64,000 bases of DNA, taken from Brachynemurus nebulosus. Its lineage: Eukaryota; Arthropoda; Insecta; Neuroptera; Myrmeleontidae. The stretch spans positions 12,676,832-12,740,831 of the forward strand of contig JAPWDM010000005.1 of the NCBI GenBank assembly GCA_035578155.1. The letters are read 5' to 3'. This document shows positions 45,092 to 54,626 of this stretch, one piece after another. Every line of letters starts with the position of its first letter. Position 1 is the first letter of the stretch. Both the position numbers and the translations under genes were made by a program. A model generated the notes under the pieces. That model was not told the DNA's origin and ran no database searches. It worked only from the letters and a program-made list of their open reading frames with translations.

Positions 45092-45214
45092 ACATCTTTT
45101 TTTTTACATAATCGTGTTCTACGGGTCCGAAAACGGATAGCGCCCCTGGTCTCGCCTCTCGCAGCTCTTATCGTATAGACTGTATAAGTCTAATTTTTCG
45201 GAGAAAATTCGACT
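43153..45214 (+). mobile_element. Element B, copy 2, inserted in the palindromic MITE
   Basis: Reverse complement of 27339-29428. It enters after AATAAAAAAAAA with CGCCGTGAGCAGCGGGG and leaves at GGAGAAAATTCGACT before AAAAAAA. The uninterrupted relative has AATAAAAAAAAAATTTTTGT at this point (about 59578-59597), so the target was an A-run. The 117-codon frame at 44825-45178 reads through modules and the TA tract and is not a gene. Confidence 0.8.
45038..45089. repeat. (TA)n microsatellite inside element B copy 2
   Basis: 26 TA units, against 38 in copy 1. Confidence 0.95.
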
Positions 45215-45353
45215 AAAAAAATATGTTTGGATTGTTACATAGTGGTATTAATCACAAAAAAAATTCAATCCCATTCCCCTATCCTAATCATCCGGAAAAA
45301 AATCGCGAAAATTGACTATTTTTCAGCTGATCACACTGTGATTGTACCTTAAC

Positions 45354-45872
45354 TACAGTGGCGGATCCAACTACCAAATTAGGAAGGGGTTTTTTACATT
45401 ATAATTTTTTTTTTAAATATATTTCTGTTATCATTAAAAAAAAATAATAACACTGTTTCAGTTTCATCATTTGTCATTTCATCAACGGTTTTTAAGGAAA
45501 TAAAAAATTTAAGTAAATTTGATGACGTCGCTATATTAAACAATTGCCTTTTTTCATAGCAAATTATATTGAAGTGATATACAGTAGTGTGATTGGTTAA
45601 ATTAGGTTAAATTGGGTGGTAACTTTCCATTGTTGCTATCAAAATGATCCAGTTTCGTTTATAAATGTGACTGTTCGAATCACAAGATCGAACGACTCCG
45701 AGAGCCTACAATTCATTTCCGGTCTCATAAATTTATTATTTTATTTATTATATTTTTTCTAAATCATTGAAAATTTTAGTAAACTTGATAATATCATCAG
45801 ATAAACCATGGTAAAATTTGAATTAACCTCTATTCAAAAGGGGTGAGTCATGACCCCGATGAGGATCCCCCC
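45354..45872. mobile_element. Possible hAT-like fragment
   Basis: ACAGTGGCGGATCCAACTAC near 45355 and GGGGTGAGTCATGACCCCGA then GAGGATCCCCCC near 45840-45871 look like the left end and the interior near the right end of a hAT-type element. The expected inverted GGATCCGCCACTG end is missing, where the 30-bp direct repeat begins. Confidence 0.35.
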
Positions 45873-45902
45873 CTTGATTATTTGCTAATTGTAATTAACA
45901 GT
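45873..45902 (+). repeat. 30-bp direct repeat, left copy
   Basis: CTTGATTATTTGCTAATTGT then AATTAACAGT is identical to 46303-46332 and brackets the GC-rich relic. Confidence 0.95.
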
Positions 45903-46302
45903 TTGCTTCAGTTTCAATCTCATCAGGCGTCGCTAGGGATATGGTGTTTCTCCGATGATCATTAAGGAGATCTCTTAGTACCTCTAGATGTACCTCTTTT
46001 TCTTTCGCCCTTGGCCTCTGCTGGTGTTTGTTTTGGAATCCTGAATCAAGAACTCAACGCTTCACTCTTCAGCCTCATCTTGAATTAGATCTTCAAATCC
46101 TCAATTTCTTTGTACATCTCGTTCACTTCTCTGGAAAGCTCCGGTCCCCAGGATCTTCCGGACTGATGACTAAGACAACATCGTTGTCCTCCTTTAAGGG
46201 GTCCACACCGTGGGTTTCGACGACCGTGAAGATATCCTCTGGCCATTCCTTGTCCACAGCTTTTGACTACCTCTGCCCCGGTGTATTCCTTTAGCGTCCG
46301 CT
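45903..46302 (-). pseudogene. GC-rich decayed coding relic, family not recognised
   Basis: The base composition is far less AT-rich than either side, and the minus strand has protein-like codon use that moves between frames. One frame gives WPEDIFTVVETHGVDPLKED followed by an acidic, Val-rich run and a stop. Another gives REVNEMYKEIEDLKI and a stop upstream of a Lys/Arg-rich tail. At least one frameshift and several stops are needed to read it through. A charged, coiled-coil-like segment followed by a basic tail suggests the gag-like first protein of a retroelement or a captured exon. I cannot name the family. The plus-strand 88-codon frame at 46028-46294 is the shadow of this relic. Confidence 0.5.
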
Positions 46303-46332
46303 CTTGATTATTTGCTAATTGTAATTAACAGT
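46303..46332 (+). repeat. 30-bp direct repeat, right copy
   Basis: Exact match of 45873-45902. The spacing start to start is 430 bp. Confidence 0.95.
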
Positions 46333-46659
46333 CTTTAACTTTTCCTATTCTTGTCCCGAACCCAAATGAACTCTATCTATGTATGAGAAGTAGTCAATAT
46401 ATTTATTATACATCCGTTTATTTAATTATAAATAGTAATTTTATTAACGATTATTATCTAATTAATAAATAAAATTATTTAAATATTCAAACGAAATTAA
46501 AATATAGAGTAAACGATCAGGACATAACACACAATATGTACGGCGCACATACATGCCTAAACAAATATGAATCGTTGTAACTGAAAGTGGTATAAGTCCA
46601 CTTTTAGAAAAAAAAAAATGGGTTAATGCCATAGTTTTAGTGACATACAGATATCTTCT
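46333..46659. other. AT-rich spacer
   Basis: No feature supported. Confidence 0.45.
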
Positions 46660-47073
46660 ATTACAGCCGCTGTCATAGTAAAACTTCAGTGCAAGAGTGC
46701 GACAAGAATTTGTTTTGAGGTCCCTAAAACCCGAAAATAATATTTACTAAAATTTCAACGCATATGTTAGCACTATAATTCTTGAACTAAACATTCTATA
46801 TTTACAAAAATTAGTGAAAACGTTAGAAGTCCGAAAATCTTGAATGAGGCCATTAGCCAGTCCTATCCGATTCCCAGAACCGAATATTTTGTCAGTATTT
46901 TGTAAGTAAAAATATTTTAATTTCTTCCACTATAAGAAAGAGCGGAAAAAATTACATGAAACTGGCTTTTGAGTCTTTATTCTAAGTAAACTGGTTTTCG
47001 AAAAAAAATGGGAAACTTGCTTTATTATGCAGGATGCTTCGACATTACGTTTACCAATATTTTTAAATTTAGA
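46660..47073 (+). mobile_element. MITE-A copy lacking (TA)n
   Basis: GAATTTGTTTTGAGGTCCCT, AAAATAATATTTACTAAAAT, then CAACGCATATGTTAGC where other copies have the TA tract, then ATTAGTGAAAACGTTAGAAG, GGCCATTAGCCAGTCCTATC and a diverged end TTATGCAGGATGCTTCGACA. A useful ancestral-state copy. Confidence 0.65.
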
Positions 47074-47318
47074 TTAACGTAAACATTGGAGCATCTCAAG
47101 ATATGAAGAAATACGACTCATCACATATCGAAGTATTTTGACGTATACAAGAGCTTCTAGTGAATATGTATGTACGTACATAAACTTATATGTATATAAC
47201 AAAATATATTATGAAATTTATTTATACGTTATTAATTATTTAAATTATGTTTACACTGCCATCTGTTATTACTATATGCAAATATCTAACACACGAGTAC
47301 TATCTGTACAGTATAATA
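47074..47318. other. AT-rich spacer
   Basis: No feature supported. Confidence 0.45.
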
Positions 47319-47686
47319 CAGTCGACTTTCGTTAATTCGAAACTCGAGGGACTCTTAAAATATTACGAATTATAGAGAGGTTCGAATTATCGCAGGTAAC
47401 AATTTTATGTAATTTTTTAAGCATTTGCGATGAATGAACTTGCACTTGTCTCAAAATGTACTTACAACCTTTCTGTCTCTTTCTCTCTGCAACTTTAAAT
47501 TGTCGGATGTTTGACGCCGATGAGTTCGAGTTAACGCGTCGTTTTGTTACATGGCAATGATTTTTTTTAGTTCGAAAAGTATTGTTTTAGTTCGAAATAT
47601 AAAGAGATTTTGTAGGGAACTCATGATACCTTTGAATTATAGAGAGTTTCGAATTATCGCAGGTTTGAATTAACGAGAGTCTACTG
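47319..47686. mobile_element. pogo/Tigger-like MITE, 368 bp
   Basis: CAGTCGACTTTCGTTAATTC at the left and, inverted, CAGTAGACTCTCGTTAATTC at the right, with TA on both sides (47317-47318, 47687-47688). CAGT-starting repeats with CTCTCGTTAAT are a hallmark of pogo/Tigger elements. The subterminal GAATTATAGAGAG and GAATTATCGCAGGT motifs also occur at both ends. No transposase. Confidence 0.85.
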
Positions 47687-48471
47687 TATATCCATATATA
47701 TGTATACATACATAATAGAGCCAAACAGGGAATAAATTATTTACTCTCTAAAACTGACTGGTTTTTGAAATGGTAAAAATCAGGTCACCTCCATTGTGAC
47801 CAACCAAATCATAATTTAAATTTCCATTCATTTGCATTTTAAGAGAGAAAAACAAAAAACAAAAAAAAATACAAGCGTAGTGGTAAAAAAAAAAAAAAAA
47901 AACGTAGAATCGAATTTAGAATTAATCAATTAACAAAAATAGGTTCCGGCTGTATACGTAGGCGCGACGCGTGATAGTAGTCGTAACAAATACAAAAGAG
48001 TACGCGTGATCCTATGCTTGGGTGTGCGTGTGTTTGCGTGTGTTTGTGTGTGTGTGTGTTTGGTGAATTCATTTACTGGATTAATAATTCATTGTTTTTC
48101 CACAGCATATATTGTTTATAAAACTTTGAAATTGGAAATTGATATTTGAATTTTGTTACGTTAATATAAATTATCACAATGAAATTCATTTTCAAATTAA
48201 CGTTTATAGTAAAATGTATGCAGTGAAAACAATTGGACTAAATGGAAATTGGTTAAATTCATTTTGATATGAACGATTAGCATAATCAAATTATTAATTA
48301 AGCTGTATTTTGTTCAATAAATGAATAGTATTTATCTATACTTTAGCACAACTATAAATTTTATGAAAGTGTAAAAATATTAGAAAATAGGCAATGAATT
48401 TATTTTATCAAATAAAAACTATTTTAAAAATTCCGAAAAAAGTTTTCTTCAGCTTGGATTAATTGCATTAA
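47687..48471. other. Non-coding spacer with (TG)n
   Basis: Poly-A runs at about 47855-47900 and a GCGTGTGTTTGCGTGTG-type stretch at 48023-48061. The 47945-48010 patch is CG-richer (GTAGGCGCGACGCGTGATAG). Confidence 0.5.
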
Positions 48472-48963
48472 GTGCGGCTGCACACCTAGCAGATACGACA
48501 CAGCAGATACGACATAAGAGACATAAGATATGTGTCGCTTGGAGACACGCATCGCTTGAGTACATTTAAATTGCATTGAAAACACAAAACTGCTGCACAC
48601 CTAGGAGATACGACATAGCAGACACTGACATTTGTCTTAAGCGACATAGCATGCTAGTCTGCTGTCGCTCGTGTCGAACGACATGTAAGATAAATTTAAA
48701 AATTATATTATACGTATACATTTGAAAGGAGTGGTAATTCAAATAGTGTATACATTATCAAAAATTCTCTTTAATAAATAATTAATTGAAGGAAAGGTTC
48801 TGTGGGGTCTTTATTAAAATGCCGCTGGTTCAGGAATTTGTTGATTATGTTGATTCCCACATTGACCGACCTCTATAGCTCACATTTTTTTTTAAATTAC
48901 GGATGAATACCCCATTTGCCGGAGAATAGAACATAATGTTTTTGATATAAACTATTTTATTAT

Positions 48964-49152
48964 TTGAACAAGGATGAGGTGGAACAAGGCACATCTAGAT
49001 CATCAACTCCATATTCTCCGACTATTAGTGACTCTTCATGGATTCAAACTAACTCGATTGACTTATCATCTCAACAAACTACTCATGACTTTCATGGAGG
49101 AATAGGAATAAATGTTGAAAGTAGTTTGCCGTTGTATTATACAAAAATGTAG
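48964..49152 (+). pseudogene. C-terminal remnant of a second Harbinger gene, tentative
   Basis: An open stretch without an ATG (it begins TTG AAC AAG GAT GAG) that ends in TAG at 49152, with AATAAA about 10 bases later. The protein is Ser/Thr-rich and low in hydrophobic residues (SRSSTPYSPTISDSSW), like the tails of the Myb/SANT or MADF-type partner proteins of Harbingers. Position and convergent orientation fit the second gene of the element. No domain remains to prove it. Possible acceptor AG at 48971-48972. Confidence 0.45.
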
Positions 49153-49256
49153 TTCAGTTAAAATAAAAATTTACATTTTTTTTTCAGTAAAAACATATAT
49201 ATTTGAAATATTTACAATCTTAACTTTATTTTCTTTCTTATTCCTAATTCACTTAC

Positions 49257-49576
49257 CTTAAAGTTATAAGCAGCTTTTCGGATGCAGAAACAGCTAGTTT
49301 ATATTTAATGTCCTGTTTTTCAAGAGCAGGTGATACTAATTCTAACAAAAATTTCAAACAATCAGGGCTCATTCGATAGAATTCTTTAAATTTTGATTCA
49401 TCTTGCGATAATTCTCTGCTAACTATGGCAGAACTGTGTTGAACATTATAAAAATTGTATGGATGTATCCAATACTCCCTCCTTTTCCTTTTTTTATTTC
49501 TTAAATACCAGTACATTTCGATAGTATCTTCCTCACTTGATGAGCTCATGATTAACACTGACTTGAAAAATTCCAC
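49257..49576 (-). pseudogene. Harbinger transposase (HARBI1/ALP1-like), N-terminal exon only
   Basis: Complete members of this family are DDE nucleases that cut element ends with the help of a partner Myb-like protein. Seen here is only the N-terminal lead. From Met10 of the long frame (about 49549) it reads an acidic Ser/Glu stretch, then KKRKRREYWIHPYN, a YRMSPDCLKFLLELV helix, and a C-terminal SEKLLITLR. The order R-R-YW-HP, F..FYRMS...F..LL and the EKL.ITLR end is the usual start of HARBI1-like proteins. The frame stops at 49253, but the last codons are followed by AAG-GTAAGT, a consensus splice donor (GT at 49255-49256). This is therefore a first exon whose downstream exons, with the catalytic DDE residues, were deleted. 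Upstream Met codons at 49576 or 49549 could both start it. Confidence 0.85.
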
Positions 49577-49718
49577 TTGTTGTAGTGTCGTTCATGTCGT
49601 ATCTCTCGTGTCTTAAGACAAATGTCTCCTAGGTGTGCAGATGCCATGTCTTAAGACAAATGTCTGTGTCTCTCATGTCGTATTTGCTGTGTCGTATCTC
49701 CTAGGTGTGCAGCCGGGC

Positions 49719-49960
49719 TAACACTTACCTGTTATATAACATAAAAATTTGATCATTCTGTCACTCAAATTTGCACTTTCTTGCTACGTCATTAAGACCA
49801 CTGGATCAAAAGTTACAATAAAAAGACATTCTTAGAATTATTAGAAGCAGATTGCTTCCGAGACTACTAAAGTAGCGGAAGCATTGTGATCACTTTTGAA
49901 AAATAAAGTCTTTTCCCTCCAAAATAAATTTTTTTACGCATATTTTACGTTTTAAAGCTT
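49719..49960. other. Spacer
   Basis: No feature supported beyond the TAA duplication at its left edge. Confidence 0.4.
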
Positions 49961-50024
49961 CCTGAACAATTTTGGTTTGGTGTCTGTCCGTTCGTCTGTC
50001 TGTCCGTCTGTGTGTCGTCAGTTT

Positions 50025-50300
50025 GCACCAAGTGGCATAACTTCTGAGCTGTTCGATTTTTTTTTAATGAAATTTTCAGAAATTATGCAGTTTGGCTCCT
50101 AGATGGTCCCCTATGCATTTAATCGAAATCGGAGTAACGATAGCTACGCCTCTACCATGTCATTCCATTAATATACTAAATTGCACCAAGTGGCATAACT
50201 TCTGAACTATTCAATTCTTTTTTATGAAATTGTCAGAAATTATACGGTCTAGTTCCTAGATGGTCCCCTATAAATTTCATTGCATTCGGAGTAATAATAT
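50025..50300 (+). repeat. 158-bp two-copy duplication
   Basis: GCACCAAGTGGCATAACTTC at 50025 recurs at 50183, followed in both by TGA.CT.TTC, AAATT.TCAGAAATTAT, TTCCTAGATGGTCCCCTAT-type sequence and TCGGAGTAA. Confidence 0.85.
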
Positions 50301-50604
50301 CCACGGCGCGATATCTTATTTACTGCTACTCCCACTTTGCTCAAATTTTTAAAGTATTTTAGGGGTTAGTTTCTAAAATATTTTTGCTATTATTTTATAA
50401 TTTAACCTTTAATTATTTTGAGTTACAACAATTTTTTATGAACTTTAAGGTGAAAATATAATTTCACGGTATATACATTTGGTAAAATACTGTTTTAAAG
50501 TTTTTTACGAGTACGAGGAAGCTGTGTGCCACACCCCATTGGCAGCGTATTTTCTGCTTCTAAACGTTTACTGGCGTTATATATGCGCGTCACCAAGATG
50601 TAAC

Positions 50605-50809
50605 CAGGACCCGCTCTAGGGAGGGGCAACCTGGGCATTTGCTCGGAACGACAAATTTTAAGGGTGACATTTCCGTAAAATTCAAAACAAAGAAGAAGAA
50701 GAGAGGGTGGCATTATTACAACTGACGAGTAAAAAAAAAAAGTTTCCGCTTTCGCCGGGGCGGAATTTTTATTCTTGCTCGGGGCGACGTAAACGCTAGA
50801 GCGGGCGCT
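50605..50809. mobile_element. 205-bp hAT-like MITE, copy 1
   Basis: CAGGACCCGCTCTAGGG at the left; the inverted right end reads AGCGCCCGCTCTAGCG. Flanked by GATGTAAC at 50597-50604 and 50810-50817, a perfect 8-bp target duplication. Inside: GGGTGACATTTCCGTAAAAT, GAGAGGGTGGCATTATTA and GCCGGGGCGGAATTTTTATT. No coding; the 72-codon minus frame over it is accidental. Confidence 0.85.
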
Positions 50810-50936
50810 GATGTAACAATGCCAAATTTCAAATTCCTACATTACATAGTGTTCGAGAAAAGCCTCCGTAACGAACGGACACGCAAGTAATCTTATAAGG
50901 GTCTCGTTTTTCCTTTTCATGTACGAAACCCTAAAA

Positions 50937-51959
50937 AGCAACTATTAATAAAAATTTCTTATCTTGTTACTTTAATATTGTCTTATATGTATTAATATTT
51001 CTGAAAATTAATATTTTCAGTTATTTTAAAAACTTTCAATAATTTTAATCCATTGACTCCATCTTCTCAAATTTCATGTAATTATAATTTATAATATTTA
51101 TGGTATATTTCCCCTGTCTCTTACACCGCATAACCCTTTAAGTGTTATTTTTACCCTTTTATTTTTTTATTTTTACAAACATGTGTTACAAATGTTACAA
51201 AAACACTTCTCTATCAAAGGGTTAGTTGTATATTTATATTGTATTATTAAGGTCATTAAACACACTTGATTAATAATTTATTGCAATTTTACAATATTAT
51301 TAACGAATAATGAAGAACTGATAATTGGACATGGTAATTTTAAATTTTTTGTTGTAACTATATGAAGAATATTTAAAAACTGCAAAAATTTAATTTCTGT
51401 GTGTCACCATTTAGTCACGTCAATATCGTTTTAATGCAAGATTTAAATACGGTTATTAATACAAGAACGTATTTAAAACCAAGTCTCATTCTGTCTATGA
51501 ATTAATGACACACGAATACTAACTGAACCAAAAAAAGTTCGGACCCTTGAAGTCTCGTTTCCTAATTTTTAAATTTCTTTATTTTATTTACTTTTTTTAC
51601 TTTCCTATAAAGTTCGAATAGCAATTTAATCGAATTTTGAGCGTATTAAAAATATAAATCTCCACCCTTTCATTTCTTTTTAAATTTTCTACAACGATAG
51701 TTTTTAAATTATGCACAAGAAATTAAATAAATTTTCAATTTAAATTAACTTTTTGATACTCGAGAATAATTGTGCTGTATTCTAAAACATGTCCACTTAC
51801 ATTCATGTCGCAGGCATTTCGTAAGTCTAGCCATTATGGAGAAGGTCCTTATTTGCAGGATGTCCCAAAATTCCGAGAATATAGAGCTACCACGTATTCT
51901 AGAATTCAAAAAATATGATTGGACTTATAATTAAATTTGTTACCTGCGCATTTCAAAGA
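50937..51959. other. AT-rich spacer
   Basis: No feature supported. Confidence 0.45.
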
Positions 51960-51967
51960 ATGCCACT

Positions 51968-52157
51968 AGGGCCCGCTCCAGGGGGCGGGCAAATTCTTAA
52001 GGCGGCATTTTAGTAAAATTTGTAAAAAGAGGGTGGCATTTTATAATTGACGAGCAAAAAAAAGAAACATTTGCCCCGACGAGCAAAAAAAATGTTTTAC
52101 ACCGGTGCGGAATTATTCCTTTTTGCCGGGGTGGCGTAAACGCTAGAGCGGGCCTTG
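51968..52157. mobile_element. 190-bp hAT-like MITE, copy 2
   Basis: AGGGCCCGCTCCAGGGGGC at the left; the inverted right end reads CAAGGCCCGCTCTAGCG. Flanked by ATGCCACT at 51960-51967 and 52158-52165. The interior aligns with copy 1 (GGCGGCATTTTAGTAAAATT, AGAGGGTGGCATTTTATAAT, GGTGCGGAATTATTCC). Confidence 0.88.
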
Positions 52158-52165
52158 ATGCCACT

Positions 52166-53789
52166 ATTTTCTATAACCAAAGAAACCCAAACACAATTGA
52201 AGAAGGGTTGAAACCACCTCCCACCCCAGGTAAATTTGTTCAGAATTTTCTTAAGGATAATGATATGGCTCAAGATTTTTTTAAGTGAAAGATTTATTAA
52301 TTATCTTCATTTTTTAGTTCTTGTAAAAATTTCATATTTAGCATAGTTTCGGAGGAAAAAAATGTCTGGGTACCCAAATACTGATAATCGATATTGTTAG
52401 AAATAATTTAGTGTTATTCCAGAATTTAGCTGAAGCATTTTAGGCATTTTATGAAAACGTCCAGATCGTCAATTCGCTTACGGCGTACACGGTTATCGAT
52501 ATTGTAGCGATTGTAGCTAATATTTTAAGCTCGCCGGCGCTATCGGTTCATTCCATTCTCATATCGTTTATATTAACATCTACCTCTATAGATATCTAAT
52601 ACATATATAGCTAAATATAATATAAATTAAATCAAATGTATTTTTAAACATCAATATATTTTACCTGTTATCTTTAAAATTCAATTTCAAATTAGAAATA
52701 CGAGATATGTGTTGGTACAATACAATAGAGTTTTATATATCTACAGATAAAAAAAAGAACGTAAAAAAAAAAATGGTTAACAAGCTACAATATATTTGAA
52801 AACTGTATAATTTATAAATTAAATGTTATTTTAAATATACTTTTAAAATCAATTTTTTGTTTTCAAAATATGTACGTATTTGATATCTGATTTTTGTTAT
52901 TATTATTTTATCATGATGTTACTTAAATTAAATAAATTTAGTAGGTATTCTTTTATAAGAAACACAATTCACAAGATCTGTAAACTAAATGTGATTGATT
53001 CGACAGAAGTCTTTTTTCAGTGCTTTTACATGCTTAATTTTAGTAAAAATAAACAGAACGACTTCGAAAACCTATAATTTGCCTTCAGGTTCATCATATG
53101 GAAAAAATTTTTTGTCTCAAAATGCCAGACTTTTTGCTGCCATAAGTACAATAGATAAGGTTACAAAAAACAGAAAAAGAAAAAAAGTCTTAGATACCAA
53201 CATCAAAAAAGTGAACCCTAGGAATTTACAAAATATAAATTATTATACTAAACTATGTTGATAAAATTGAACATTATTTAGAATTATACCGTATTTCGGA
53301 AAATCTGTCCCATAGATGGCGGCAGCTGTACCTACCAGTGGGCAGTGAATATATACATATCACAGTATTTTGAGCCGCTATATTGTAGGACGAGTTAACT
53401 CGTCTTAATCACTTAAAGAATTAACTCATGGTGTATCAAGTTCCATAAGAATATTGTAGTTTTTTCACTTTTACCATAGAAAAAAAGTTAGAACAGATTT
53501 TTACAGGGAAAAAAGTAGTACAAAACACGATAAAAATGAAGCAGAAATTCGTATTGGTAATTTAACTGATTTCAGAACCATAGTAACAATGTATTAAATA
53601 TTAATATGAATTATACTATTTTATTCGTTAAATTATCTTATCGTATTACACTTGAGTTTTATATTTTTTCTCAATAAATTTGTGTTTACTACAATTCAAA
53701 TTTCTTGCCTGAAAGCAATTTAACTTTAAGAACTGTCAACCCAAAAACGCTTCAGTTTCATTGTCACGTTTTTGTTAGTTCACAGTTCT
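52166..53789. other. AT-rich spacer
   Basis: GCTCGCCGGCGCTATCGG near 52530 is an isolated GC patch. Overlapping frames at 52880-53261 have no recognisable content. Confidence 0.4.
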
Positions 53790-53998
53790 TCTCGAGGCAA
53801 CAAAAATAGTTTTTTGCCAAAGTTTTTTCTCAAGTTCAAAAGTTTTCGCGACATTTTTGTACACCATTAGAAAGAAGAAAAAAAATCGCATAAAAAGTTT
53901 TTAAAGCATCATTCTATGTAAACTGATTTCCGAGGAGAAATAATTTTTACAAACGGAAATTCGCTATGTTATGCAGAATGCTGCGACAGGGATATTTA
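53790..53998 (+). mobile_element. MITE-A, right half
   Basis: TTTTTGCCAAAGTTTTTTCT, TACACCATTAGAAAGAAGAA, TTCTATGTAAACTGATTTCC and the end GGAAATTCGCTATGTTATGC then AGAATGCTGCGACAGGGA. Confidence 0.65.
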
Positions 53999-54625
53999 TT
54001 AATTAGTATCGTAATTAATAATAAATTAATAATCATTAACTCGTGGATGAAGTTAATTTATCTTTATTCGTATAATTTAAATTATAAAAAATTATTATTA
54101 CATAATATTATGGTTATTTTTTTAATCAGCTCAGAGTCGAAACCAAAACAATAATCATTTATTTCCATTAGTAAACTTATTAAATCTAAAAATTAAATCC
54201 ATTAATTATTAATAAAGTTTTTTTTTTTTTTTCATTTCATTTATACGAATATGATGGGTCGCATAATCATTGCGGAAAAAATGAAAAAAAAATTTACCCC
54301 GATTTTTAATTTTAAAATGTTATTACCACTGGTATAACGGATCCCGCCTCCCGCCCACGACAGGATATTACCGTAATATCGTTTTCCCAGTGCTCGTACA
54401 AGTTAGTTACATTATATAATCACACAAAATCATTAATTTTCCATTTGCACAATCAAAATAAAAACAAAATATAGTTTTAATATTTTAATACCTTCATAAT
54501 TACATTCTATAACACTATTAATTCATTTCATGACAACAAAATCCCTATATATCTGCGCGTATAAAGCTTTAGATACGTACCATATATTTTTAACTACTAA
54601 AAACATTCGGTGTAAATCTTATACT
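53999..54625. other. AT-rich spacer between inverted MITE-A ends
   Basis: No frame supported. CCCGCCTCCCGCCCACG near 54343-54360 is an isolated C-rich patch. Confidence 0.4.
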
Positions 54626-54626
54626 C

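Larger units (their letters stand above)
42577..45348. mobile_element. Palindromic TTAA-flanked MITE split by element B
   Basis: The left end TTAA-GGTCCCATCACAGTGTGA and the inverted right end TTAA-GGTACAATCACAGTGTGA are terminal repeats, followed on both sides by GCTGAAAAATAGTCAATTTT. The left part 42577-43150 is nearly self-complementary, with CTATGTACCTATGGGAGCTT against AGCTCCCATAGGTACATAGC and inverted GCGGCCGCA blocks. The element at 59014-59699 is a second copy without the insertion. Element B occupies 43153-45214. Confidence 0.85.
48472..49718 (-). mobile_element. Internally deleted PIF/Harbinger element, 1247 bp, TAA target duplication
   Basis: The ends GTGCGGCTGCACACCTAG and, inverted, GCCCGGCTGCACACCTAG are flanked by TAA on both sides (48469-48471 and 49719-49721), the three-base duplication typical of PIF/Harbinger. 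Subterminal blocks repeat CACACCTAGSAGATACGACA and AGACATTTGTC in both arms. The interior keeps the first exon of the nuclease-type transposase (minus strand) and the end of a second gene (plus strand), converging, as in complete two-gene Harbingers. The catalytic exons are missing, so it cannot move by itself. Confidence 0.92.
49966..50936 (-). repeat. Dispersed repeat with AGGGTTTCGTAC end, split by a hAT-like MITE
   Basis: The reverse complement starts TTTAGGGTTTCGTACATGAA and continues AACGAGACCCTTATAAGA and CGTGTCCGTTCGTTACGGAG, the wording of a repeat class common in insects. The other side contains GTCTGTCCGTTCGTCTGTCT. The MITE at 50605-50809 interrupts it. Confidence 0.45.

Noticed and set aside
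45873..46332. A solo LTR or LTR pair formed by the 30-bp direct repeats
   Set aside because: Far too short for LTRs, no TG...CA ends, primer-binding site or polypurine tract.
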